Source: Candidatus Mediterraneibacter colneyensis (GTDB taxonomy: Bacteria > Bacillota > Clostridia > Lachnospirales > Lachnospiraceae). From it: DNA of 20,400 nucleotides. The DNA is taken from NCBI GenBank assembly GCA_019114745.1, contig DXEY01000011.1:1-20400 (forward strand), written 5' to 3'. The notes below the pieces were generated by a model. That model saw nothing but the letters and a program-made list of their open reading frames with translations. It was not told the DNA's origin and ran no database searches. The translations under genes and the position numbers were made by a program. This document shows, in pieces, positions 1 to 6,330 of this stretch (positions within the stretch are counted from its first letter, which is position 1; each line of letters opens with the position of its first letter).

Positions 1-148
1 CGGGAACAGATCGGGAATCTATAATCTTGAAAAAAAGAAACGCCAGTTGTATGATTAAGAAAACAAGTCTGAAGTCACATCATTTTAGGGACGATCTTTT
101 TCATTTCAACTGACAATTCGTTTACTTCATCAAAAGCGCTGCCATCCT
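1..148. other. AT-rich intergenic region, no gene seen
   Basis: No coding region is supported here. A 20-codon ORF starts at 51 but has no ribosome binding site. A TATAAT at 20-25 has its -35 position at or beyond the window edge and cannot be judged. The stretch probably holds the end of the gap behind whatever gene lies to the left. Confidence 0.5.
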
Positions 149-177
149 TTGACATTTTTACAGATCCGTGATAAAAT
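149..177 (+). promoter_or_regulatory. Sigma-A-type promoter of the molybdenum hydroxylase operon
   Basis: A perfect -35 TTGACA at 149-154 is followed by a 17-nt spacer and a -10 TAAAAT at 172-177. Transcription would start near 184, giving a leader of about 105 nt before the GTG at 289. This is the best promoter match upstream of the operon. It is inferred from consensus only. Confidence 0.75.
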
Positions 178-190
178 AAATAAACTCAAG

Positions 191-225
191 GTGTGAATGA
201 CAGAACTTTCATTTGCACTTTTTTT
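191..225 (+). terminator. Promoter-proximal hairpin with T-run (possible attenuator)
   Basis: GTGTGAATGA at 191-200 pairs with TCATTTGCAC at 209-218. The result is a 10-bp stem with two G-T wobbles and an 8-nt loop, followed directly by seven Ts at 219-225. It begins only about 7 nt after the predicted transcription start of the hydroxylase operon. It has the form of a weak intrinsic terminator. It could be an attenuator in the leader, the end of a transcript entering from the left, or an operator. The stem is AT-rich, so termination may be inefficient. Confidence 0.45.
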
Positions 226-288
226 ACGCGATTTTTAATCAGCAGGACATTTTACTAAAGGAACTCAAGATCAGAAAGGAGAGCCGAA

Positions 289-1092
289 GTGATTACAATC
301 GGTAATTATGTAAAACCAAAGACATTAGAAGACGCCTATGATCTGAATCAGGTTCGGGGAAGCCGTGTCATGGGAGGCATGATGTGGATGCGCCTCGGGA
401 ATGCCCGCGTTAAGACAGTCATTGACCTGTCTGATCTGGGGCTGGATCATATTGAAGATGAGGGCAATGTGATCAAAATCGGGGCAATGTGTACGTTAAG
501 GCAGGTTGAAGAGTGCGAAGCGCTCAGGGAACTTTACGGCGACGGGATCGCGGAGAGTATCCGTCATATTGTGGGAGTCCAGTTCCGCAATCAGGCGACG
601 ATAGGAGGAAGTATCTACGGAAGGTTCGGATTTTCAGATGTGCTGACAGCGTTTCTCGCTCTGGATACCTTTGTGGAACTTTACGACGGCGGGATCGTCC
701 GTCTGTCAGAGTTTGTCAACCGCAAGCCGGATAAAGATATTCTCCTTTCAGTCATTGTCCGCAAGAGTAAGAGAAAATTCCGCTATGAATCAATCCGTCA
801 GACGAAGACGGACTTTCCGGTGATTGCCTGTTCTGTCGTGACCGGCATGGTTCACGGGCGTGAGACATGGTATTTTTCTGTGGGGGCAAGGCCGATGAAA
901 GCGGCACTGGTGGAGAAACACTGGGAGATCCCGGCGGATGCAACTGTGGAGCAGATCGCGGAATATGCGAAAGAGGCGGCGTCAGAGTTTACATATGGAT
1001 CCAATATGCGGGGCAGTGCAGAGTACAGACAACATCTGGCAGAAGTGCTGCTGAAGCGCGAGATAAGTTCGATCCTGGCGGAGGGCAGATAG
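289..1092 (+). CDS. FAD-binding subunit of a xanthine dehydrogenase-family molybdenum hydroxylase
   Basis: This 267-aa protein matches the FAD subunit (CoxM/XdhB type) that passes electrons from the iron-sulphur subunit to FAD. The FAD-binding loops are visible as MGGMMWM near residues 28-34 and QFRNQATIGGSIYG near residues 98-111, followed by the usual SDVLTAFLALD segment. The C-terminal third resembles the CO dehydrogenase flavoprotein C-terminal domain. The GTG start is supported by AGAAAGGAG at 273-281, 7 nt upstream. It is the first gene of a tightly packed three-gene operon, with the next ATG immediately after its stop. The length is usual for stand-alone subunits. The family is clear, but the substrate cannot be read from this subunit. 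Confidence 0.9.
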   Translation: MITIGNYVKPKTLEDAYDLNQVRGSRVMGGMMWMRLGNARVKTVIDLSDLGLDHIEDEGNVIKIGAMCTLRQVEECEALRELYGDGIAESIRHIVGVQFRNQATIGGSIYGRFGFSDVLTAFLALDTFVELYDGGIVRLSEFVNRKPDKDILLSVIVRKSKRKFRYESIRQTKTDFPVIACSVVTGMVHGRETWYFSVGARPMKAALVEKHWEIPADATVEQIAEYAKEAASEFTYGSNMRGSAEYRQHLAEVLLKREISSILAEGR

Positions 1093-1572
1093 ATGGAAAT
1101 ACAGTTTATCTTAAATGGAAAACAGGTGACGGCAGATGTGCAGGCGGATTCGATCCTGCTGGATGTGCTCCGTTCACTTGGATGCAAGAGTGTAAAGTGC
1201 GGATGTGAGACGACAAACTGCGGTCTGTGTACGGTATGGATCGACGGCAGGTCAAGGCTTTCCTGCTCTGTGCTCGCTGTAAGTATAGAGGGACATGAAG
1301 TCACGACATTAGAAGGCGTGGAGGAAGAAGCGGCTGAGTTCGGCAGGTTCCTTGCGGCTGAGGGCGGCGAGCAGTGCGGGTTCTGCTCTCCCGGGTTTAT
1401 CATGAATGTTCTCGCCATGAAGAGAGAACTTGAAGATCCTGATTTAGAGGAGATCAAAGAGTATCTTGCGGGTAACCTCTGCCGGTGCACCGGATATATG
1501 AGCCAGCTCCGCGCGATACGGAAATATATGGCGGCACAGAAGGAGAAAGACGGGAAGGAGGCGCGTGCATGA
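1093..1572 (+). CDS. 2Fe-2S subunit of a xanthine dehydrogenase-family molybdenum hydroxylase
   Basis: This 159-aa protein carries two [2Fe-2S] clusters that link the molybdenum site to FAD. The N-terminal plant-ferredoxin-like domain shows CETTNCGLCTV and a further Cys in RLSCSV. The C-terminal helical domain shows CGFCSPG and CRCTGY, the signature of the CoxS/XdhC small subunit. Two additional cysteines, in LGCKS and VKCGC, precede the first motif. The start follows the upstream stop with no gap, and GGAGGG at 1080-1085 lies 7 nt before the ATG. The stop overlaps the next gene's start as ATGA, which suggests translational coupling. Length is typical of the family. Confidence 0.93.
   Translation: MEIQFILNGKQVTADVQADSILLDVLRSLGCKSVKCGCETTNCGLCTVWIDGRSRLSCSVLAVSIEGHEVTTLEGVEEEAAEFGRFLAAEGGEQCGFCSPGFIMNVLAMKRELEDPDLEEIKEYLAGNLCRCTGYMSQLRAIRKYMAAQKEKDGKEARA
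1555..1560 (+). promoter_or_regulatory. Ribosome binding site deciding the start of the Mo subunit
   Basis: AAGGAG lies 8 nt before the ATG at 1569. It selects that start over an in-frame ATG at 1485, which would overlap the iron-sulphur gene by 88 nt and adds a stretch unlike the family N-terminus. Confidence 0.7.
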
Positions 1573-3905
1573 GCCAGTCAGAAGAAAAAACCTTAAAAAT
1601 GGAAACGGCAGATATGCGTGTTGTAAACCAGCCCGTGCCAAAAGTGGACTCCGAAGCGCTTGTGACAGGAAAAGCAGTTTACACAAATGACCTTGCACCG
1701 TCAGACTGTCTGATCGTGAAGATCATAAGGAGTCCCTACGCCCACGCGCTGATCCGGGAGATCAACACAGCGAGGGCAGAGGCGGTGCCGGGGATCGAGT
1801 GCGTCCTCACCTATAAGGACTGCCCGGATAAGCGGTTTACCCTGGCGGGACAGACTTATCCCGAACCGAGCCCGTATGACCGCCTGATCCTGGATCAGAG
1901 GATGCGTTTTGTTGGAGACGCCGCGGCGATCGTGGCAGGTACTTCAGAGGAAGCGGTCAAAAAAGCTGTAAAGCTGGTCAAGATCAGGTATGAAGTGTTA
2001 GAGCCGGTGCTCGATTTCCATAAGGCAAAGGATAATCCGGTTCTTGTTCATCCGGAGGATAACTGGCGCAGCCTCTGTAATGTAGGGGCGGATAATAAGA
2101 GAAATCTCTGCGCTACAGGGATCAGCGAGAGCGGTGACATCGAGGCAGTGCTCGCATCCTGCGATTATGTGATCGACCGTGTCTATCATACAAAGGCGAA
2201 TCAGCAGGCGATGATGGAGACGTTCCGTACCTATACGTATCTGGATGCGTACGGGAGGCTGAACGTTGTATCTTCCACCCAGGTGCCCTTCCATGTGAGA
2301 CGTATCCTCGCCAATGCGCTGGATATCCCGAAGAGCAGGGTGCGTGTCATCAAGCCCCGTATCGGAGGCGGATTCGGTGCAAAGCAGACGTCTGTATCAG
2401 AAGTATATCCGGCGCTTGTCACCTGGAAAACAGGAAAGCCGGCAAAGATCATATTTACGAGGGAGGAGTCGCTGACGGCATCTTCCCCGCGGCATGAGAT
2501 GGAGATGCATGTCCGCCTTGGCGCTGATAAAGACGGACACATCCGGGGAATCGATCTCCATACTCTGTCAAACACAGGTGCGTATGGCGAACACGGCCCT
2601 ACAACAGTGGGGCTCTCGGGACATAAGTCGATCCCGCTTTACGGGCAGACGGAAGCATTTCGGTTTACCTATGACGTAGTCTATACGAATGTGATGTCCT
2701 CCGGGGCATACCGGGGATATGGCGCGACACAGGGAATATTTGCCGTAGAATCTGCGGTGAACGAGCTGGCTCAGGTGCTGGGCATGGATCCGACTGTCCT
2801 GCGTGAAAAGAACCTTGTGCGGGAAGGACAGGTCATGCCGGCGTATTACGGCGAGCGGACGGAGAGCTGTGCTCTTGACCGCTGTCTTGCCCGCGCCAAA
2901 GAGATGATCGGATGGGACGAGAAATATCCCTGCCGTGATATGGGAAATGGAAAAGTACGCGGAGTAGGCGTTGCCATGGCGATGCAGGGCTCTGGTATAT
3001 CCGGCGTAGATACGGGATCAGTTGCCATCAAAGTGAATGACGACGGGTTCTACAGCCTGATGGTCGGCGCGACCGACATGGGGACGGGATGCGATACGAT
3101 TCTTTCCCAGATGGCGGCAGAGTGTCTGGACTGTGATATAAAAGATATTATTGTCCACGGTGTCGATACGGATACCTCGCCATATGACTGTGGCTCCTAT
3201 GCGTCCAGTACCACATATGTGACGGGAATGGCTGTAGTCAGGACATGCGAGAAGCTGATAGAAAAGATCTGCCAGCGGGGAGCAGAGTACCTGGGGTGTT
3301 CAGTGGATGACGTGGAATTTAACGGCTCAGAGGTCGTCAATTTAAAGACCGGGGAATCCATTACAAGAAAAGACATCGGAAACCGTGTGATGTGCTTCAG
3401 CAACGAAGCGCTGTCAGCTTCTGAGGCGTTTTCATCACCGACCTCGCCTCCGCCGTTTATGGCAGGTATTGCCGAGGTTGAGATTGACAAAGAGACGGGC
3501 GTAGTAGAGATGATTGATTATGCCGCGGTAGTAGATTGCGGTACTGTGGTGAATCCGAGCCTGGCACGTGTGCAGACAGAAGGCGGGATCGCACAGGGCA
3601 TCGGCATGGCCCTCTTTGAGGATATTGTGTACAGCCCCAAAGGAAAGAATTACAGCAATTCCTTTATGCAGTATAAGATCCCCAGCCGTCTCGATGTCGG
3701 GACGATCCGTGTGGAATTTGAGAGCAGCTACGAGCCTACCGGGCCGTTCGGGGCAAAATCCATCGGAGAGATCGTGATCAACACGCCGTCCCCGGCAATC
3801 TCCAATGCGATACAGAACGCGGTGGGAGTGATCATAAGAGAACTGCCGATGACAGCGGAAAAAGTGTATCGCGGTATGAAGGAAATAGAACGTAAGGATC
3901 AGTAA
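1569..3905 (+). CDS. Molybdopterin-binding catalytic subunit, xanthine dehydrogenase family
   Basis: This is the large subunit, 778 aa from the ATG at 1569. It binds the molybdenum-pterin cofactor and hydroxylates an organic substrate with water-derived oxygen. The N-terminal domain shows VTGKAVYTNDL and SPYAHA. The cofactor-binding domain shows IGGGFGAKQ, SGAYRGYGATQG and GATDMGTGCDT. Near the C-terminus GAKSIGE supplies the glutamate expected as catalytic base. The DMGTG form, instead of the EMGQG of classical xanthine dehydrogenases, points to a different subclade of the family. The start overlaps the upstream stop as ATGA, and the operon ends at a strong hairpin about 26 nt downstream. 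No cofactor-insertion (XdhC/CoxF-like) or pterin synthesis gene is in the window. Substrate is unknown: a purine, an aldehyde or an N-heterocycle are all possible. Confidence 0.9.
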   Translation: MSQSEEKTLKMETADMRVVNQPVPKVDSEALVTGKAVYTNDLAPSDCLIVKIIRSPYAHALIREINTARAEAVPGIECVLTYKDCPDKRFTLAGQTYPEPSPYDRLILDQRMRFVGDAAAIVAGTSEEAVKKAVKLVKIRYEVLEPVLDFHKAKDNPVLVHPEDNWRSLCNVGADNKRNLCATGISESGDIEAVLASCDYVIDRVYHTKANQQAMMETFRTYTYLDAYGRLNVVSSTQVPFHVRRILANALDIPKSRVRVIKPRIGGGFGAKQTSVSEVYPALVTWKTGKPAKIIFTREESLTASSPRHEMEMHVRLGADKDGHIRGIDLHTLSNTGAYGEHGPTTVGLSGHKSIPLYGQTEAFRFTYDVVYTNVMSSGAYRGYGATQGIFAVESAVNELAQVLGMDPTVLREKNLVREGQVMPAYYGERTESCALDRCLARAKEMIGWDEKYPCRDMGNGKVRGVGVAMAMQGSGISGVDTGSVAIKVNDDGFYSLMVGATDMGTGCDTILSQMAAECLDCDIKDIIVHGVDTDTSPYDCGSYASSTTYVTGMAVVRTCEKLIEKICQRGAEYLGCSVDDVEFNGSEVVNLKTGESITRKDIGNRVMCFSNEALSASEAFSSPTSPPPFMAGIAEVEIDKETGVVEMIDYAAVVDCGTVVNPSLARVQTEGGIAQGIGMALFEDIVYSPKGKNYSNSFMQYKIPSRLDVGTIRVEFESSYEPTGPFGAKSIGEIVINTPSPAISNAIQNAVGVIIRELPMTAEKVYRGMKEIERKDQ

Positions 3906-3931
3906 AACAGAAATAAGTATGAAAAGCAGCA

Positions 3932-3967
3932 GGAGCGGCGCACAGTTGGATGTGCGCCGCTCCTTTT
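3932..3967 (+). terminator. Intrinsic terminator between convergent genes
   Basis: GGAGCGGCGCACA at 3932-3944 and TGTGCGCCGCTCC at 3951-3963 form a perfect 13-bp GC-rich stem with a 6-nt loop, followed by TTTT. It ends the hydroxylase operon. Because aroB converges from the other side, it may also stop that transcript, but on the minus strand the T-rich tract is less direct. Confidence 0.85.
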
Positions 3968-3991
3968 ACAGATATCAGGGTCTGTTCCCGG

Positions 3992-5056
3992 TCAGATTAT
4001 TTTGTCTTTGCTCTGCGGATTGAAAAAGGAAAGATCAGTCGGGTATATATAGCTGTCTCCGATGTCGTGTAAGAGAATGACGTTCAGATGCCCGTTCAGA
4101 TTTTTCTTGTCCAGCGAGACTGTGTTCGTCAGGCTGCTGAGAGGAAGTCCGCAGGAAGAAGGCAGCCCGTATATGGACAGCGCTTCCCGGATCCTCTCCG
4201 GACATCCGGCAGCAGTAAGCCCCTTCTCTTCGGCGAGTTTTGAGATCTGGTACATGCCGATCCCCACAGCTTCCCCGTGGCTCTCCCGCTCATAGTGATA
4301 GTACTGTTCGATCGTGTGCGCCAGTGTATGCCCGAAGTTTAAGAGCATCCGGTCCCCGGTATCAAACTGATCCGCCTCCACGACAATACGTTTGATATCG
4401 ACACATCTGGCTATGATTTCAGGAAGTTCCGGCTTTAAATCCTCAAATGAATTATGGGAGCAGAGCTGGTCAAAAAGCCCTGCGTCTTTGATGCATCCGT
4501 ATTTGATAACTTCTCCCATGCCGTCTTTTACAAAATGTTCCGGAAGCGTGTCCAGCACATCCGGGTCTATGAGCACCAGCCTGGGCTGGTAAAAAGCGCC
4601 TACCAGATTTTTTCCCTGGGGCAGATCGACCGCAACCTTGCCGCCTACGGAAGAGTCTACCTGGGCCAGCAGGGAAGTCGGGATCTGTACGAAGGGAACG
4701 CCCCGCAGGTAGCTTGCCGCGGCAAAACCCGCAAGATCTCCGATCACACCGCCGCCAAGAGCGATGATGAGATCGCTTCTCGTGAGTTTTGCATCCAGCA
4801 GCGATTTATAAATTGTCGGTAAAGACTGAAAATTCTTTGTCGGCTCCCCGTGGGGCAGCACAAGCGAATGACATTCATAGCTGTTTAAAGAATCCATCAC
4901 AGTTTTGCCATACAGCGGAAATACATGGTCATCTGAGATGACCATGATCTTCTTCCCTTTAAAAAACTGGGAAACAAACTCGCCGGATCTTTTAAGGATC
5001 CCGTTCTCAATAAAAATAGGATATGAATTTTCTTTCAAGTTAACTGTCAATTTCAT
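3992..5056 (-). CDS. aroB: 3-dehydroquinate synthase
   Basis: AroB converts DAHP to 3-dehydroquinate, the second step of the shikimate pathway, using NAD+ and a divalent metal in the cytoplasm. The 354-aa protein shows the NAD-binding GGGVIGDLAGF, the active-site stretch PTSLLAQVDSSVGGK, GMGEVIKYG, and metal-ligand histidines in NFGHTLAHTIE and SHGEAVGIGM. The start is placed at 5056 because GGAGAG (minus strand, 5064-5069) lies 7 nt before it and the protein then opens with MKLTVNL. An in-frame ATG 24 nt upstream has no such site. It lies 99 bp downstream of aroF on the same strand. I saw no promoter in that gap, so the two are probably cotranscribed. Length is normal. Confidence 0.95.
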   Translation of the reverse strand: MKLTVNLKENSYPIFIENGILKRSGEFVSQFFKGKKIMVISDDHVFPLYGKTVMDSLNSYECHSLVLPHGEPTKNFQSLPTIYKSLLDAKLTRSDLIIALGGGVIGDLAGFAAASYLRGVPFVQIPTSLLAQVDSSVGGKVAVDLPQGKNLVGAFYQPRLVLIDPDVLDTLPEHFVKDGMGEVIKYGCIKDAGLFDQLCSHNSFEDLKPELPEIIARCVDIKRIVVEADQFDTGDRMLLNFGHTLAHTIEQYYHYERESHGEAVGIGMYQISKLAEEKGLTAAGCPERIREALSIYGLPSSCGLPLSSLTNTVSLDKKNLNGHLNVILLHDIGDSYIYPTDLSFFNPQSKDKII

Positions 5057-5063
5057 AATTATT

Positions 5064-5069
5064 CTCTCC
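5064..5069 (-). promoter_or_regulatory. Ribosome binding site deciding the aroB start
   Basis: Read on the minus strand this is GGAGAG, 7 nt before the ATG at 5056. It favours that start over the upstream in-frame ATG at 5080. Confidence 0.65.
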
Positions 5070-5084
5070 GATAGAAACAACTTT

Positions 5085-5133
5085 TTTAATTGGGGACGTA
5101 GTAAAATTCGATTTTACTACGTCCCCAATTAAA
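5085..5133. repeat. 23-bp perfect palindrome (REP/MITE-like) between aroF and aroB
   Basis: The arms at 5085-5107 and 5111-5133 are exact reverse complements and are separated by only TCG. Each arm contains AATTGGGGACGTAG. There is no proper T-run after the stem on either strand: on the minus strand it is followed by AAAAAAG. It is therefore not a standard intrinsic terminator. GGGGACGTA-type palindromes resemble dispersed REP-like elements of Clostridia (recalled from general experience, not searched). In the aroF-aroB transcript it would form a very stable hairpin. Confidence 0.8.
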
Positions 5134-5155
5134 GTTTTACTTTCTTCCTCTTAAT

Positions 5156-6169
5156 TTACAGAATCTTTCCTACAACTTTCGCAATCTGTTTTACCTGCTG
5201 TAGAAGTGTATCGTATTTCTCCGGTTTCAGAGACTGAGCTCCGTCGCAGAGCGCGCACTCCGGATTGTTGTGTACTTCGATCATGAGTCCGTCCGCGCCG
5301 GCAGCGACGGAAGCCTTTGCCATGGGCTCTACCAGCCACCACTTTCCTCCGGCGTGGCTCGGATCCACGATTACCGGAAGGTGGGTCTTTTTGCGAAGTA
5401 CCGGGATGCTCTGAAGATCCAGGGTATTTCTTGTGAATGTCTCGAATGTGCGGATTCCGCGTTCGCAGAGGATGACATTTTCGTTTCCGGATGCCATGAT
5501 ATACTCTGCGGACATGATCCATTCTTCGTATGTGGCGTTCAGGCCGCGCTTTAACAGGATCGGGCGGTCGAGCTGTCCGAGCTGTTTGAGCAGGTCGAAG
5601 TTCTGCATGTTTCGGGCTCCGATCTGGATCAGATCAACCTTTTCGTTGAAGACATCCAGATACTGTGGTGACATAAGCTCGGTGACGATGGGGAGTCCGG
5701 TTTCCTCTTTGACCGCGCAGAGGATGTCCAGCCCCTCCATGCCGAGTCCCTGGAAGGAATAAGGGCTGGTTCTCGGCTTGAACGCACCGCCGCGCAGCAT
5801 ATTTGCGCCGGATGCCTTGACCGCACGCGCTACTTCAAGCACCTGCTCGAAGGATTCCACAGAGCAGGGGCCTGCGATCAGCGCCATGTGCCCGCCGCCG
5901 ATCCTGACGCCGGATACATCCACGACGGAATCTTCCGGGTGGAAGGCACGGTTTGCCAGTTTGTAAGGTTCCTGCACATGCATGACTTTGTCCACGGAGC
6001 TGTCCACCTCGAACAGGCGGGGATCGATCAGCGTGGTATCGCCGATACATCCGATGATCGTCATCTCCGTTCCGCGCACGATATGAGTGTCAAGTCCGCG
6101 GTTTTTTACCAGGTTTTCGACCCGGGTGATATTTTCTTCAGAAGTGTGTGGTTTTAATACAATGATCAT
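5156..6169 (-). CDS. aroF: 3-deoxy-7-phosphoheptulonate synthase (DAHP synthase, type I-beta)
   Basis: AroF condenses phosphoenolpyruvate and erythrose 4-phosphate to DAHP, the entry step of the shikimate pathway. The 337-aa protein has a short N-terminal ferredoxin-like regulatory domain (about residues 1-70), as in the Thermotoga enzyme, where Tyr and Phe act allosterically. The barrel follows with GPCSVES, RGGAFKPRTSPYSFQG, IGARNMQNF, LLKRG, CERGIRTFE and DPSHAGGK, which include the substrate- and metal-binding residues. GGAGG (minus strand, 6180-6184) sits 10 nt before the ATG. The gene is transcribed away from the ClC gene and leads into aroB. Feedback control by aromatic amino acids is inferred from the domain layout. 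Confidence 0.95.
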   Translation of the reverse strand: MIIVLKPHTSEENITRVENLVKNRGLDTHIVRGTEMTIIGCIGDTTLIDPRLFEVDSSVDKVMHVQEPYKLANRAFHPEDSVVDVSGVRIGGGHMALIAGPCSVESFEQVLEVARAVKASGANMLRGGAFKPRTSPYSFQGLGMEGLDILCAVKEETGLPIVTELMSPQYLDVFNEKVDLIQIGARNMQNFDLLKQLGQLDRPILLKRGLNATYEEWIMSAEYIMASGNENVILCERGIRTFETFTRNTLDLQSIPVLRKKTHLPVIVDPSHAGGKWWLVEPMAKASVAAGADGLMIEVHNNPECALCDGAQSLKPEKYDTLLQQVKQIAKVVGKIL

Positions 6170-6171
6170 TC

Positions 6172-6199
6172 TTGTTTTTCCTCCGGTTTCATTTATAAT
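6172..6199 (+). promoter_or_regulatory. Candidate promoter of the ClC transporter gene
   Basis: A perfect TATAAT at 6194-6199 has TTGTTT 16 nt upstream (6172-6177). The -35 match is poor and the site lies in the aroF leader. A rival pair, TTGTTT at 6257-6262 and TATCAT at 6282-6287, has a 19-nt spacer. Which one is used cannot be settled from the sequence. Confidence 0.3.
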
Positions 6200-6236
6200 A
6201 GAAAGGAATTAACAGATAAATTCTATCAATAAAAAC

Positions 6237-6272
6237 TTCGCACTGTAAAATTTTAGTTGTTTAAAGTGCGAA
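6237..6272 (-). promoter_or_regulatory. aroF leader hairpin followed by T-run
   Basis: TTCGCACT (6237-6244) and AGTGCGAA (6265-6272) are perfect inverted repeats around a 20-nt AT-rich loop. In the aroF direction the stem starts within a few bases of the predicted transcript start and is followed by GTTTTTA. The genes on either side diverge, so it cannot be an ordinary gene-end terminator. It could be an attenuator, an mRNA-protecting 5' hairpin, or a DNA operator. Confidence 0.5.
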
Positions 6273-6282
6273 AACCATTTGT

Positions 6283-6311
6283 ATCATAAATCATCGAAGT
6301 GAGAATGTCAA
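6283..6311 (-). promoter_or_regulatory. Sigma-A-type promoter of aroF-aroB
   Basis: Read on the minus strand, TTGACA (6306-6311) is followed by a 17-nt spacer and TATGAT (6283-6288). Transcription would start near 6276, giving a leader of about 106 nt. Confidence 0.75.
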
Positions 6312-6330
6312 CAGTTTTCAGGAAAGTAGA

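Noticed and set aside
51..113. 20-codon ORF upstream of the hydroxylase promoter
   Set aside because: No ribosome binding site, no recognisable content, and it lies upstream of the predicted transcript start.
43..114. Imperfect inverted similarity (CAGTTG... and ...CAACTG) flanking the region before the promoter
   Set aside because: Only short matches with gaps and wide spacing; not distinguishable from chance in AT-rich DNA.
852..1490. 212-aa minus-strand frame opposite the FAD and iron-sulphur subunits
   Set aside because: Low-complexity Ser/Pro/Arg-rich translation typical of antisense reading; the plus-strand genes have clear cofactor motifs.
1485..1568. 28-residue N-terminal extension of the molybdopterin subunit
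   Set aside because: It would overlap the iron-sulphur gene by 88 nt and lacks a binding site. The ATGA overlap at 1569 with AAGGAG is far better.
6170..6330. Riboswitch (fluoride type before ClC, or T-box before aroF)
   Set aside because: I looked for the fluoride motif and T-box elements. The leaders are too short and lack the conserved sequences, and the ClC filter is of the chloride type.
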